Below, piece after piece: positions 20,741 to 30,900 of a DNA stretch of 64,000 nt (the stretch's first letter is position 1; every line of letters starts with the position of its first letter). The stretch comes from Argyresthia goedartella (taxonomy: Eukaryota; Arthropoda; Insecta; Lepidoptera; Argyresthiidae). The stretch is taken from positions 25,295,674-25,359,673 of the forward strand of contig OX463808.1 of the NCBI GenBank assembly GCA_949825045.1. Direction: 5' to 3'. The notes beneath the pieces were generated by a model. The model ran no database searches. It had not been told where the DNA came from and worked only from the letters and a program-made list of their open reading frames with translations. The translations under genes were made by a program, and so were the position numbers.

Positions 20741-21633
20741 GGTCGAGTATACACTGTACATCCAAACAATGCCGAATGATTCTAACTCCGGATGTTATTA
20801 CACGAAATACGGGGACCAACAAGTTTTACAGATCTCAGGACCATTGACGGCTGCCTATGCCAGACGTACAAAGAAGCATGTCAATGCTTAGGATTATTGG
20901 AAAACGATAACCACTGGGAATTTATACCACAAGAAGCCACACTCACAGCTTCAGCTGAACAAATTCGAGAGTTATTCGCCATAATTCTAACAACATGTAA
21001 CACATCAAACCCAAAACAGCTATGGGACTCATTCAAAAGGAGTATAAAGAGTAAAAGGTACCAAATCCGACAAACTAATCCAGAACTGATTATAGAATTC
21101 AATGATGACATCTTCTATGAAACACTCATTCGCTTAAAAAAAATAACCAGGCCTTAGTAGAACTTGGAATGCCAGCACCACAAAGAAATGCTTTCAGGGT
21201 GCTAAACTACGAAATTACAATGGAAAAAGCTACAACGTCAATGAACTACTTAAATACATTGCTCACAACAAACCACTCCTCAATGACAATCAAAAAAAGT
21301 TTACAACGTTATAATGAACCGGATAAATAACAACACTGGTGGAATTATTTACTTGGACGCACCAGGAGGCACCGGTAAAACGTTTCTAATAAATCTAATA
21401 CTGGCGGAAATACGTGCTAAAATATGGTTTAAAAAAACTAAAAAACACGCACTTCGAACTAAAAAGTTAAAAATAATTTTTAATACAACCTCAAAACAAT
21501 AATGAATAAAAAATACTATTATTATTTATACTTTTATTATATAATAATATTGTTGACGATATCAATTTTAATATTCTAAAGAAAATACCTGGTGAAGAGA
21601 AAACATACAAATCGATCGACACGATGGTATCCA
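20741..21633 (+). pseudogene. Helitron Rep-helicase, block 4 (helicase start)
   Basis: Reads GRVYTVHPNNAE, LLHEIRGPTSFTDLRTIDG, CLGLLENDNHWE, LWDSFKRSI, then YLDAPGGTGKTFLINLIL. The last is the Walker A box of the PIF1-like helicase. After 21425 the sequence becomes AT-rich filler, and at 21570 the frame reappears far downstream (ILKKIPGEEKTYKSIDTMVS). Several hundred residues of helicase core (motifs Ia to V) have therefore been deleted. Stops occur at about 21157 and 21330. Confidence 0.85.
21608..21633 (+). repeat. 26-bp target-site duplication, left copy
   Basis: Bases 21608-21633 recur exactly at 21971-21996. They encode the Helitron KSIDTMVS region and flank the 337-bp insert. Confidence 0.95.
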
Positions 21634-21970
21634 ATCCTATTGGACATTTGCACCCGAGAAAATCTCAAAATAGAAACCACTAGGGCCCGCAAATCATGTC
21701 GTGTCACATGGTCAAACGGGAAAACGAATGCACAATTGGACCACATAATAATGTCAAGAAATACATCACACACATTCAACTTCATTAAAGGCGAATGGAG
21801 CGACCCAGACATTTCAGACCACAAGATAATCTGGGGCGAAAACCTATAACGTAAGCAGGTCTTCCCCCCCCGCCCCCCCCCTCAAAAAACGAGCCCTCTG
21901 GTATGCCGGCCATTTGACCGGAATAGGTATAATCCTGGCTGGAGTGGTACAATTCATTCATTCATTCATT
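21634..21970 (+). mobile_element. Endonuclease-derived short retroelement insert
   Basis: A 337-bp insert lies between perfect 26-bp direct repeats. Its first 215 bp read as the C-terminal half of an APE-type LINE endonuclease: RKSCRVTWSNGKTNAQLDHI (the DHI block), then GEWSDPDISDHKIIWGENL and a stop; LDHI and SDH are the conserved late catalytic motifs. This is joined directly to a C-run, a GC-rich 3' UTR with a 'gccggccatttgaccggaat' stretch and an (attc)n tail at 21953-21970. The RT is absent, so it is an internally deleted, non-autonomous copy mobilised in trans. The long duplication shows target-primed insertion. Confidence 0.8.
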
Positions 21971-21996
21971 CAAATCGATCGACACGATGGTATCCA

Positions 21997-22335
21997 TTGA
22001 ATAAAGTGTCAACTTCCCTACTGAATTTCTTAACTCTTTACAAGTACCAGGAATGCCATTACACTGCCTTCGTCTGAAAATTGGATCTCCAATCATACTA
22101 CGCAGAAATCTCAACTCCCCAAAACTATGTAATGGAACGAGGATGATCGAAGCTGAACTTATTTCTGGAAAGAATAAAGGACACACAGTATTTATACCTA
22201 GAATACCACTGATCTCTTCTGAATTGCCATTTCAATTTAAAAGATTGCCGTTTCCAATTAAATTAGCATTTAGTTTTACAATTAACAAAGCGCAAGGGCA
22301 AACTTTTAAATATTGTGGCATCAACCTCAAAGAAT
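21997..22335 (+). pseudogene. Helitron Rep-helicase, block 5
   Basis: After an early stop (SIE*), the frame reads [59 protein letters not shown], then the conserved helicase motif [19 protein letters not shown] and YCGINLKE. The reading is clean except for the first stop. It ends where a 5'-truncated LINE begins. Confidence 0.85.
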
Positions 22336-23066
22336 AATTACACCAACCACAACACAACCACATAGAAAAATTGGCTGGTAAATTAAGTTCTGCGGCTTAA
22401 GCTGTTAGGAACATCAGACAAAACACGGATGCGGCTACATCTAGGCTAGTATATTTTAGTTACTTTCATAGTGTCATGTCCTATGGTATCTTGTTGTGGG
22501 GGAAAGCAGCGGATATTCAAACTATTTTTATTTTACAGAAAAGAGCTATTCGAGCAATTTATAATTTAAAACGCACAAACTCCTTAAGACAGCTTTTTAA
22601 AGAAATTGACATACTAACTGTAGCTAGTCAATTTATTTTCGAAAATATAATGTACGTACGCAAGAACCTTACAAAATTTCCCAAACTTAGCGATAGCTGT
22701 AATGTTAACCTAAGAAATAATCACAGACACAGACTTTGTCGAAAAAGGGATATTACAATGTTCAAGATTACTTAAATGATGGGTCTGTATGGGGTTAATC
22801 TGGCTCAACACAGACCTTGCTGTTAATAATTTTGTAATTATTTATTCCTGCTTATTAATTATGATAATGACTAAATATTATATTTTGTATTAGTTAAGCA
22901 TAAGCAATTTTTAAAAAGAGATCTAAAAATCAATCTGTGGGAGTTTCTACGCCCGTCTTCTCCCACAGTGGTCCAATGTAGAAAAGTAGCAAAAAATGAC
23001 GATTGCTAAGTATATGTAAATATCTACAGTAATAAAGACATTTGGAATTTGGAATTTGAATTTGGA
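22336..23066 (+). pseudogene. 5'-truncated LINE (LINE2 family)
   Basis: Coding resemblance starts at about 22360 (HIEKLAGKLSSAA, stop, AVRNIRQNTDAATSRLVYFS), then SVMSYGILLWGKAADIQ, LQKRAIRAIYNL, LFKEIDILTVASQFIFEN. It ends in a 3' UTR and a (tttggaa)n tail at 23040-23066. Only the C-terminal end of ORF2 is kept, and a deletion before the tail has removed part of it. A close relative is at 48853-49398 and 50265-50705. Confidence 0.8.
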
Positions 23067-23306
23067 ATCCTGCTTTTCTCACGGTCAGCTATATGTAGCT
23101 TGCTCAAGAGTAGGAAATTCGAAAAATTTATATATATATATACCCCGGACAATAAAATGAAAATGTTGTTTATAAACAAGTAGTGTAAATAATGAGTAAA
23201 TGTTTTCAATATTTTTCTTTAACTTTTACGTCATAGTTTATTTTTTTATTTCAACTACCACGTAATCTCATATAAACTCCCGAGCGAAGCCGGGTATCAT
23301 AGCTAG
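23067..23306 (+). pseudogene. Helitron Rep-helicase, last block, and 3' terminus
   Basis: Directly after the LINE tail the frame reads NPCFSHGQLYVACSRVGNSK, the final helicase motif, then NLYIYIP and stops. Non-coding AT-rich sequence follows to the terminus: CCCGAGCGAAGCCGGG at 23278-23293, then tatcatagCTAG ending at 23306 before T. This shows that the 3' boundary belongs to the same element as the upstream helicase. Confidence 0.8.
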
Positions 23307-23373
23307 TATTATATTAATTTGATATGAATGTGGTACCTATTACTCTAGATATATATAATCAATAAATATATAC

Positions 23374-23405
<32 letters not shown>
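23307..23405. repeat. (TA)n microsatellite and flank
   Basis: A pure TA run of about 34 bp lies at 23372-23405, preceded by aatcaataaatatata. The same arrangement, inverted, occurs at 32847-32883. Confidence 0.8.
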
Positions 23406-23409
<4 letters not shown>

Positions 23410-25120
23410 CTCCTTTCGGCCATTGTTGATCAGGCTAAAATCCGCATCAATTGTTGATCAGTCTTTACCCACTATTACTTAGGAAGTTTTGAGTATATCG
23501 TGCTATAATAGCTATATAATAATTCTCCTCCTTGCGACGCTGTGCCTAAGTATGCCGCAAAGCCTCTATCTCGTCACCGACTGACACGGCCATTGTTGAT
23601 CTTGTAACCGCCTTTTTTTACACTAAATGAAACTTTGTTGATCATTATACACATTTTCTGATCAACATTTACTGCGGAAACTAGTATTTTAAAACTGGCG
23701 CGGCGGAGCGGCAACGTCGCAAAAATTAAACGGAAGTATTAATAAAGTAAGTTCAGTCAATCGCACTGTGGCAGACGTCATAGTTAGTAATTAATTTTCC
23801 TGCGGTGATTTGTGTTGCAGTGGAGGACGTGTTTTTAAAGCGATTTGTTAATATGTAGGTACTTAGATACGTGAATGAAAGTAGATGAACATTTCTCCTG
23901 CTGTTTGTTTTGTAGGTAGGTACGGTAGGTACATCTGCATTGTCATTGTTGTGTGGGAAAATGACAGTTGATTTATGCTAACGCTCGTTTGAAAAGTTAC
24001 GTAGTTAGTTACCCTATGAGAAACTTTAGGTAAATTCTATCTTAATTTCGGAGTTGAAAAAATGTAATTCCTTCATAATATAATTAAATAGAGTCGAGAA
24101 AAATAAATTCGTGTGGTGTGAATTGTGTCGTAAAACATAGATTTTGGTGAAAATGTCAAGTAGAGTGAATGTGGTGAGAAGATGAGAGGTGGTAGTGAGT
24201 CTCTGAAAGTATGTAGAGTAGTGCCTCTTGATGTGTTTGGGGAGGGGAGGGGAGGGAATTATGACTTAGTCTGCGCACTGTTTTCATCATATTTTTATTC
24301 ATCATTTATTCAAAAGTGCGTATGAGAAGATTTATAGTAATGTTTACGAACTTAGAATAAATTCTGACTAAATTAGATTGATAAATTAAATTAAATATGT
24401 AGTAATTAAACATATGATTAAATAAATATGAATCATTGTTTTTTATTTAGATTGTTATTTTGTAATTTTGAGAACTAATTCTGTTGCTTTATAATCCAGG
24501 GTTTTGAGCCATTTTAAGACAGTGGTCTTGCACTCGAGTGATACCTTTGGATGAAAATTTAAAATTTTGTTAACTTTGTTGTAAATTATACTGGACTGTA
24601 TGTTGTACTGTTTACGAGCGAATACTGTTTTGTGTGCCTTGAAATAAGTGCATTTGAAACAAAATTAATACTATTCGCAGTAAAAAATACAAAGTGTCAG
24701 TCATCCCTTTTGTAAAATTTGACGTGAGGCAAATACCCTTCGGCAACAGCCACGATTTAAAATCACAGTAAAAAAGTTTTTTTATACAAATGCAACGAAA
24801 TGTAGTCATGACGTGCGCTATAATAGGCTTGGCAGTATCACGTTGCGGGCCGCTGTCGAAACGGGTGCATACTGTAATGTAATTTCATACAACATTGCAG
24901 GTAATATGGGCAGGAAGTAATATTTTTTTATTATATACTCAGAGCAAAAAATATCAACGGGCGACGAAATTACGATAAGTATTTTTTTATTTCATTGCAT
25001 GTGTGAGAAAAGCACTATACATGCCTCTGGCCGTCAATAGAGCTTGCCGGCCTTGTTTTCTTATCCGGTCTATACATATTCAGACGGCAAGCCCTTCTTT
25101 CCCGGTGTCTGCAGTAAATA
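23406..25120. other. Left body of the candidate transposon, non-coding
   Basis: About 1.7 kb, AT-rich, with no credible long frame on either strand. It holds the subterminal TTGTTGATC repeats (23420-23670), a GC-richer patch (ggcgcggcggagcgg at 23698), a G-rich run (gggaggggaggggaggg at 24240) and a few weak splice-like sites. A short frame at 24791 (MQRNVVMTCAIIGLAVSRCG) faintly recalls a THAP-type start but has no further support. Confidence 0.4.
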
Positions 25121-25275
25121 CGTTTTCCAACATGTTACCGTCAGATTATGAACACCGTCCGTTTATAATCTTACTCGAGATATTATGAATTGTCATACCT
25201 TTCACAATTTAACGCATGATTTTTAGTTTGTTTAAAATCCGTCAATGCCAAATTGTGAACTTAGATCAAATTGGC

Positions 25276-25560
25276 AGGATTGGGAACGCATCCTGTGCGC
25301 TTTGTAATACTTTGTAATACTTTATTGCATAAAACTGTGATAAAAAACAAATATCACGGAAATAACATGTACAAAGGCGAGCTTATCTCTAACAAGACCT
25401 TTTTTCCAGCAAACCTAGAATGGAAGAGGAAAAAAAAGAAACTAAAGACACAAAGGAAACTTCGGGCATGTCCTGGGGCGGTTTATTTGTTTAATATTGT
25501 GTTTTTTTATTGTATTCAGTTTTAGGCGTGACTAGTTTTAAATTATTGGTAACTTAGATT
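25276..25560. repeat. Old LINE-like 3' remnant
   Basis: A tandem gtaatactttgtaatacttt at 25301-25320, followed by attgcataaaa and 'tacaaaggcgagcttatctctaa', resembles the 3' end of a - strand LINE common in moth genomes (from memory). No coding sequence is kept. Confidence 0.35.
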
Positions 25561-25679
25561 ATTTTAATTGACCATGCACTTTGCGGATTATTTATTTTAT
25601 TTCGATTATATGTTTATTGTTAATTAGGTTAAGCTTGGTTCAGTTAACATACAACTAAAGTTAGAACATAGTTCTACCT

Positions 25680-27010
25680 AGTACTTTACACAACAATAAA
25701 TTTTTATTGTTTTGTAGGGTACTTCTAGTACTCTACATAACAATAAAAAAAAATAAAAAAAATAAACCAATATCTTCATAATACTAAAAATAATGCTATA
25801 TACAAATATGTAACATATACACACATAGTAGATACAAATAAATACTAATACTTATCATGGAAGAGATAGATAGTGTTCTTTCAAACGACTATTAAAAGTG
25901 TGAATTAACGGACTGTCTCTGATGGCTCTGGAGAGTTTGTTCCAGAGACTGATAGCTCTTAGTCTGAACCCATTCTCATAAGCGGCAGTGTTATGTTGCG
26001 GAGTTGTAAGTAGTGACCGAGTGTGAGATCTCCGTGGCCTATCCGAAGACAGAAAAACGAAGCGATCCCGTAAGAAGCCATGATAGTGAGGATTACATAA
26101 AATATTGAATAGGCAAATGAGGATATGGGAATCCCGTCGAAGGCGAATCGGGAGTCATTTCAACTCCCTGCGATACTCTGAGACGTGGTCGAACTAGCGC
26201 AGACCGAAAACAAACCGAATCCCGAGGTTATGAAGTCACTCGAGTTTTTTCAGTTGCTCTTCGTTTGCGCTTTCCCAGCAGACAGCAGCGTAATCGATCA
26301 GGGGAAGAAGAAGAAGCTGAGCAAACGTGATTTTTGTCTGTCGAGGCAGGAAGGTTTGAAGATGCCTGAGGGAGTGGAAAGTGGCAAAGATACGTCTACT
26401 AACCTCGTTGACATGCTCTGACCAGGACAGCTGGTTATCAAACATAACTACTAGATTTTTGGCCTTGGTGCTGTATGAGATCACAGTACCATAATAGGTT
26501 ACAGGAGTAATAGATATATGCTGTAACAAGTTGAGGGAGTACCTGGAACCAATAATCATAGCCTGTGACTTAGTAGGGTTGACAAGGAGACCGAGGCGCA
26601 AACCCTGATTTTATCGAGATCGGCATTTAATACTTCTACAGCTTGTGCCATATCACAGGGGGGGAAATGGCGGTATATAATTGGAGATCATCGGCGTAGA
26701 GATGGTATGATGAGGAGAGGACATCCGAGGTGGAATTAATGAAGATAGAGAAAAGAAGAGGGGAGAGTATTCCACCCTGGGGGACTCCCGCAAAGAGATC
26801 ACTCCACTCCGTTGAAGTCGTCTTCAACTTTATACGTTGCTGGCGACCTCTCAGATAAGAGTCGAACCACTTAGCAGAGACGGAGGACACGTTCAAGGAC
26901 TTCAGTATCTCAACGAGAATGTCGAAATCGACGCAGTTAAAGGCGCTGCTGCAGTCGAGCAATGCTATTACAGTAAGCTGTTTCTCATCCATTGCTTGCT
27001 GAATTATTTC
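25680..27010 (-). pseudogene. LINE reverse transcriptase, 5' truncated
   Basis: The frame from 26992 reads VIALLDCSSAFNCVDFDIL, SYLRGRQQRIKLK, FAGVPQGGILSPLLFSIFIN and the catalytic YHLYADDLQLYTAIS. After a shift near 26610 it continues with LGLLVNPTKSQAMIIGS, NLVVMFDNQLSWSEHVNEV, LPLIDYAAVCWES, and a broken C-terminus with SLWNKLSRAIRDSPLIHTFN down to about 25880. The 3' UTR reaches about 25680. It is a Jockey/I-group LINE by motif style. It lies inside the long-inverted-repeat element, so it inserted later. Confidence 0.8.
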
Positions 27011-27272
27011 TGGGTGGTTCGCCCTTCGGGCAACTAAAGCTACCTAAATGACCGAACCCACCTCGTTTTTGTGTATGCGGTCCGTAGCACGTCGATTTGA
27101 TCTCAGTTCACAATTTGACGATTCGACATTGATGGTTTATAAACTAACGAAAAATATTGCGTTGAAATGTGAACGGCTTTGACAGTTTACAATTTCTCGA
27201 AAGTTTATAATATCGCGGGTAAGATTATAAACTGACAGTGTTCACAATCTAACGGTGACATATACATGTTTA

Positions 27273-27764
27273 TGATTCTGACTATACTTAAAAAAAACAT
27301 ACAACTTACAACCCGTTTACTATAAGTTTGGAGCTGGCGTCGATGATTATCGGTTCCGGCGAGGTCTTTTTAATCAAAATGTCTGTGACATTCACGTCGG
27401 TATTTATAGATATATGTGATCATTTGGAAGGCTGAAAATATCGCCGCCGACAGCGTACAGCCACGAATTGAACAGCTCCTTCTCTTTTCCCGGATTAGGC
27501 AACTTATCTAGAATTTCCTTGGATTCTAAAAAAATATTAAACGCAACCCAGTGAGTCCCCTGGTCTGGGGCCCATTTCACAAAGGTTTGTAACTTGTGCT
27601 ACAAGCATAAGCATATTTTCAACTTTATTTGAAAGAGACTTTCGTTTCTATTAATAGTTACAATCCTTTATTTTTACAAACCCCTACATACCCCTACGTT
27701 CTCCGTATTGCGTGCTAGCAAAACTCAACTTACGATGAAATTAATTAAGTTTGTTTATTAGTAA
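27273..27764. other. No gene seen
   Basis: Mixed sequence between the long-inverted-repeat element and a small Helitron. There is no long frame, no tandem repeat and no terminal signal that I recognise. Confidence 0.4.
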
Positions 27765-28330
27765 CTAGCTGTTACTCGCGACTTCGTCCGCGTAGAACTT
27801 TTTATCATCTAAGAAAAATAATTGTTCTCCATAAAAACTTTGAACCCTCTTTGAAACCCTTCAGGGGATAATTTTCTTTCCCACTGCGTCATTGTTTTTA
27901 ATGATATTTTATGCAATAAAGGATATAATAATAATAAATTTAAAAAAAACGTTAAAATAAATTTTCTAGTTTTTAAACAAACAGTCTAAAACCGAAGTTT
28001 ATAACTCTCATACCTACTTTAAAAATGCCTTGCTCTTTACACAAACTTTAAAGCCCCTTTTAACACTCTTAGGGTATGAATTTGAAAAAACTCTGAAATT
28101 AATTTTGTAGCCTTTTAATAAGACCAAAGTTACAAATCTCTTACTTTTAAAATTTATTGCTCTCCATATAAACTTTGAAACCCTTTTTAACCCCCATAGG
28201 GGTAGAGTTTTCTAAAACGCTGAAAGTACTTTTTAAATTCTAATAAGTAATTTTTCTACAAAGTTTTAAGTCTCTAGCTTGAAAAAAGTGTTAATATATT
28301 TATTTTAAATCGATATTTTACAGTTTAAAA
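27765..28330 (-). mobile_element. Non-autonomous Helitron (3' end at 27765)
   Basis: On the - strand it ends ...cgcggacgaagtcgcgagtaacagCTAG followed by T, the Helitron terminus; this GC-rich tail is very common in moth and butterfly Helitrons (from memory). The body contains three diverged modules of the type 'tttgaaaccctttttaacccc.taggg' (about 27835, 28040, 28170). No Rep-helicase is present. The 5' limit is uncertain. Confidence 0.6.
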
Positions 28331-28769
28331 CTCTTATAAGTTAAAGATCATTTATTCAACTAATGCAAAAGGTTTGTAGTGTTATGCTACTTACATGCCA
28401 TTTTCCAGTCTGCTTTGATGGTCTGCATTTATATCACAGCTGGATATTTCGTATCACCTTTATTTTCATAGGACCCTGTAACGTTTTGAACCATAAGAAC
28501 ACAATAATCATTTTCACTTCGTATTTTCACACTATCAGCACTTTTAAATCGATGTCGAAGGGGTTTACCTTTGGTGACCTTGTATTTGGCTTTCTCCGAA
28601 ACTCTGCAATCTCGGGCTTCGTGCGCGCTGGTGCGCTACCTTTTTATGTATCTGTAACTGTCCCAATTTTCAAACTCATTAGCGGTCCGATATGTTTACT
28701 TCAATACTTTTACAAAAATACTTTTTCCCTCTTGGCCATTCACAAAAATTGCTTTTAGTTTAAATAATT
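28331..28769. other. No gene seen
   Basis: One open frame of 131 codons on the + strand (28363-28758) has no recognisable motif, and its composition resembles surrounding non-coding DNA. I do not call it a gene. Confidence 0.35.
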
Positions 28770-29400
28770 TTTAGAACTCTCCAAAAAGGGTATAAGAGCG
28801 GAACTTTGCTGGAATTGGGGAGTCTCGCTTCAGCTCTTGAAGAGGAAGCATCACCTAAAGGCCTTATACCGGGGCCGCACTGCCCCGGGATCCTGCGAGC
28901 CTCTGCTGAGTCGCCTACAGTTTGCTGTTGCTGCCTTACTACCGTCTCCAACCACCTATACCCTGACGTGCTGCCGTCTCCAACCACCTATACCCTGACG
29001 TGATGCCGTCTCCAATCACCTATACCCTGACGTGCTGCCGTCTCCAATCAACTATACCCTGACGTGCTGCCGTCTCCAACCACCTATACCCTGACGTGCT
29101 GCCGTCTCCAACCATCTATACCCTGACGTGCTGCTGCCTTCAAGCCACATCCTACACCACCTCCGGATCTCCAACTACTCGCCACTACTCCAGGCTCCGG
29201 GTACCACCGCCGCGTGCTCCCTGTTCTGCTCTCCTACTCTCCGTGTCCTTCGCTCCCCTTTTTATATCTTTTGTAACTGTATCTTTTAAAAACCTGTGTC
29301 ACCTCATTCATCCTCATCCTCATATCATTTTTTTTAAATAGTCATTGTAAATGAACATAATAAACTGTCATTTCTAAATTTTATACTGGTTGTTGTTTCT
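28770..29400 (+). mobile_element. Probable solo LTR with a 32-bp tandem repeat
   Basis: gggtataagagcgg (28787) is a TATA region, followed by GC-rich sequence and an aataaa signal at 29360, in the order U3-R-U5. No gag or pol lies on either side, so it would be a solo LTR. The exact ends and target duplication were not resolved. Confidence 0.4.
28942..29133 (+). repeat. Tandem repeat, 32 bp x 6
   Basis: Copies start at 28942, 28974, 29006, 29038, 29070 and 29102, each beginning ccgtctccaa and containing tataccctgacgtg. There are only a few substitutions between copies, so it is a young local expansion. Confidence 0.95.
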
Positions 29401-29449
29401 TGTTAGGTTCTGGTTAGGTTCTTGTCGCTACACGACAGGTTGTATTGTA

Positions 29450-29890
29450 AATTTGTCAAATAATAATCCAAAAAACCGGTCAAGTGCGAGTCTAAATCGC
29501 GCACGAAGGGTTCCGTACCACCGTTCAATGGAAGCGATGGTGTGGAGTGAATAGTTTGGATTTTACACAGCAAAATATTGTTAACAAAGTTATTGGTGTG
29601 GTTACTTTCACACTCCATGTACGTAACCAGGTGCATCCATAAGTTTGTATGTGGTATTGAAAGAATTGTTGTATGGGAGCCCCCTTAAATATTTCTTTTA
29701 TCCTGTTTTTAGTATTTGTTGTTATAGCGGCAACATAAATACATTATCTGTGAAAATTTCAACTCTCTAGCTAGCTAGGTTCTTGAGATACAGCCTGGTG
29801 ACAGACGGACGGACGGACGGACGGACGGACAGCGGAGTCTTAGTAATAGGGTCCCGTTTGGAACCCTTCGGGTACGGAACCCTAAAAAGA
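29450..29890. repeat. Interspersed repeat of Lepidoptera type with (ACGG)n
   Basis: It runs from aaccggtcaagtgcgagtct and ggttccgtacc on the left to gggtacggaaccctaaaaa on the right, with a 'tgtatgggagcccc' core and an acggacgg run at 29803-29830. I recall this framework as very abundant in moth genomes; the family name is uncertain and it encodes nothing. Confidence 0.6.
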
Positions 29891-29939
29891 AGTTTAGATC
29901 CGCAATGGATGCTTCGTCAGGCGGATACAAAAACAAATC

Positions 29940-30190
29940 AGCAAACGTCACATACAAACCAAAGGTGTAATTTAAAGGTATACCGAATCACAGCTAGCTC
30001 AAACGTCCCCATCACACTGGCAGCGTTACCAAGTTGAATGGCCAAAGAAATGAGTTGCACCAGGTACGATCCGGAACGAGGATCACATTCCATCTCGCTG
30101 AGACGTCGACTCAATGCCCTGATGAATTCTTTAGCCTCCGTACACCAAGGACCCGCAGTCTCTACTGAAACTGGCACAAATTCGTACGGT
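29940..30190 (-). pseudogene. Retroelement polyprotein C-terminal fragment, second copy
   Basis: Reads MPVSVETAGPWCTEAKEFI, then SRRLSEMECDPRSGSYLV and LISLAIQLGNAASVMGTF. It is the same module as 1776-1984 (VET-G...SGAFL.QRISLAVQRGNAASVMDTF), but diverged. Another piece of the same type of ORF is at 30660-30900, upstream on the same strand. Confidence 0.5.
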
Positions 30191-30659
30191 ATTTAACGTG
30201 CTTAAGCTTAGCCGCATGCTCTGCAGCCGAGCCAGAGGATCTGAGGGTGTGACTCAGATGGGACGGTGCAAATATACATATGTGTGCACACGTAGCGCAC
30301 ATTCTAACAAGGTTGATTTTAATTGAAACTACCTAGTATATCAATAATAGTATATCAATCGTGTCTAGAAGCACTAATGCTTCTAGACACGAATGATAAA
30401 ACACGTATGGTGGGGTTTTTCAAAATTCAACCCCTATTAATCATTCGATGTATATATTGCTTTATTAAAAATTGCTGATGCACAAGTTATTAACAACCTA
30501 TATATTTTCCAAAGTAAAGATTATCACATTGCATTATTTTTTTATTTCAAACTTAGGCTAGATTTTATATTATGATTATAAAAAGTAGTAGATATAAAGG
30601 TACATACAAAAAATAAAAAAAAATAACCTAGTTTTCCGCCGGCAGCGAAGCAAGACTCA
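30191..30659. other. No gene; contains a perfect hairpin
   Basis: Low-complexity AT-rich DNA. A 14-bp perfect stem (cgtgtctagaagca / tgcttctagacacg, 4-nt loop) lies at 30360-30391. Confidence 0.5.
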
Positions 30660-30900
30660 AACTACCGGTGGTTAGGGTCGCAGAGTGAGGAACCTCCTAA
30701 CGATGCGTGCCGAGTCAAGGAGTACCGTCTTCTGCATATGACCCAGCCATCCGAGCATCCGAGAGTCTCTTAAGGTGTTCGTCGAGACTCTTTTCGCTGA
30801 AACCACTGTCGGGACGATAGTCCCACATGGCCGTAACCTCGTGAGCCATGTCAAGGTACTTGCTGAGTTTGTCCGTCTCCTTTCGTCGTGGTTTTGTGAT
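30660..30900 (-). pseudogene. Retroelement ORF fragment (TIVPTVV...SARIVRRFL)
   Basis: The - strand codons read YLDMAHEV, then RPCGTIVPTVVSAKRVSTNT, and ARIVRRFLTL. This pattern (VTIVPVV.GA...LLGTARILRK) is a conserved tail of LINE-type ORFs in invertebrates. It probably belongs with the fragment at 29940-30190. Confidence 0.5.

Larger units (their letters stand above)
1985..23306 (+). mobile_element. Autonomous Helitron remnant, split by five insertions
   Basis: One Rep-helicase gene is collinear over 21 kb in six blocks, each resuming where the previous block stopped. The blocks are 1985-2668 (N-terminal region), 7135-7192, 11669-13306 (Rep HUH and tyrosines), 20741-21633 (Walker A and mid helicase), 21997-22335 (late helicase) and 23067-23190 (CFSHGQLYVACSRVG). 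The 3' end carries a short GC hairpin (CCCGAGCGAAGCCGGG) about 10 nt before CTAG|T at 23303-23306, the classical Helitron terminus. Helitrons move by rolling circle using the HUH nuclease and a PIF1-like helicase. This copy has stops, frameshifts and a large helicase deletion, so it is inactive. The 5' (TC) end was not located. Confidence 0.85.
25128..27272. mobile_element. Long-inverted-repeat element split by a LINE
   Basis: About 150 bp at 25128-25275 aligns with the reverse complement of 27105-27272. Both arms contain accgt[c/t]agatt[a/g]tgaacac, gtttataatctta, gcgatattat, aacgca and aattgtgaac[t]tagatcaaa in the same order. The arms differ by several substitutions and one gap, so the element is old. 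Between them lie a LINE 3' remnant and a LINE RT. The arms themselves encode nothing. It looks like a MITE or DNA transposon with long subterminal repeats; superfamily unknown. Confidence 0.6.

Noticed and set aside
24791..24900. THAP-domain start (MTCAIIGLAVSRCG) as evidence of a P-element-like transposase
   Set aside because: Only a faint resemblance over 20 residues, followed by stops and no later catalytic motifs.
28942..29133. Possible CRISPR-like array
   Set aside because: Units are contiguous 32-bp tandem copies with no unique spacers; the sequence is eukaryotic LTR-like DNA.
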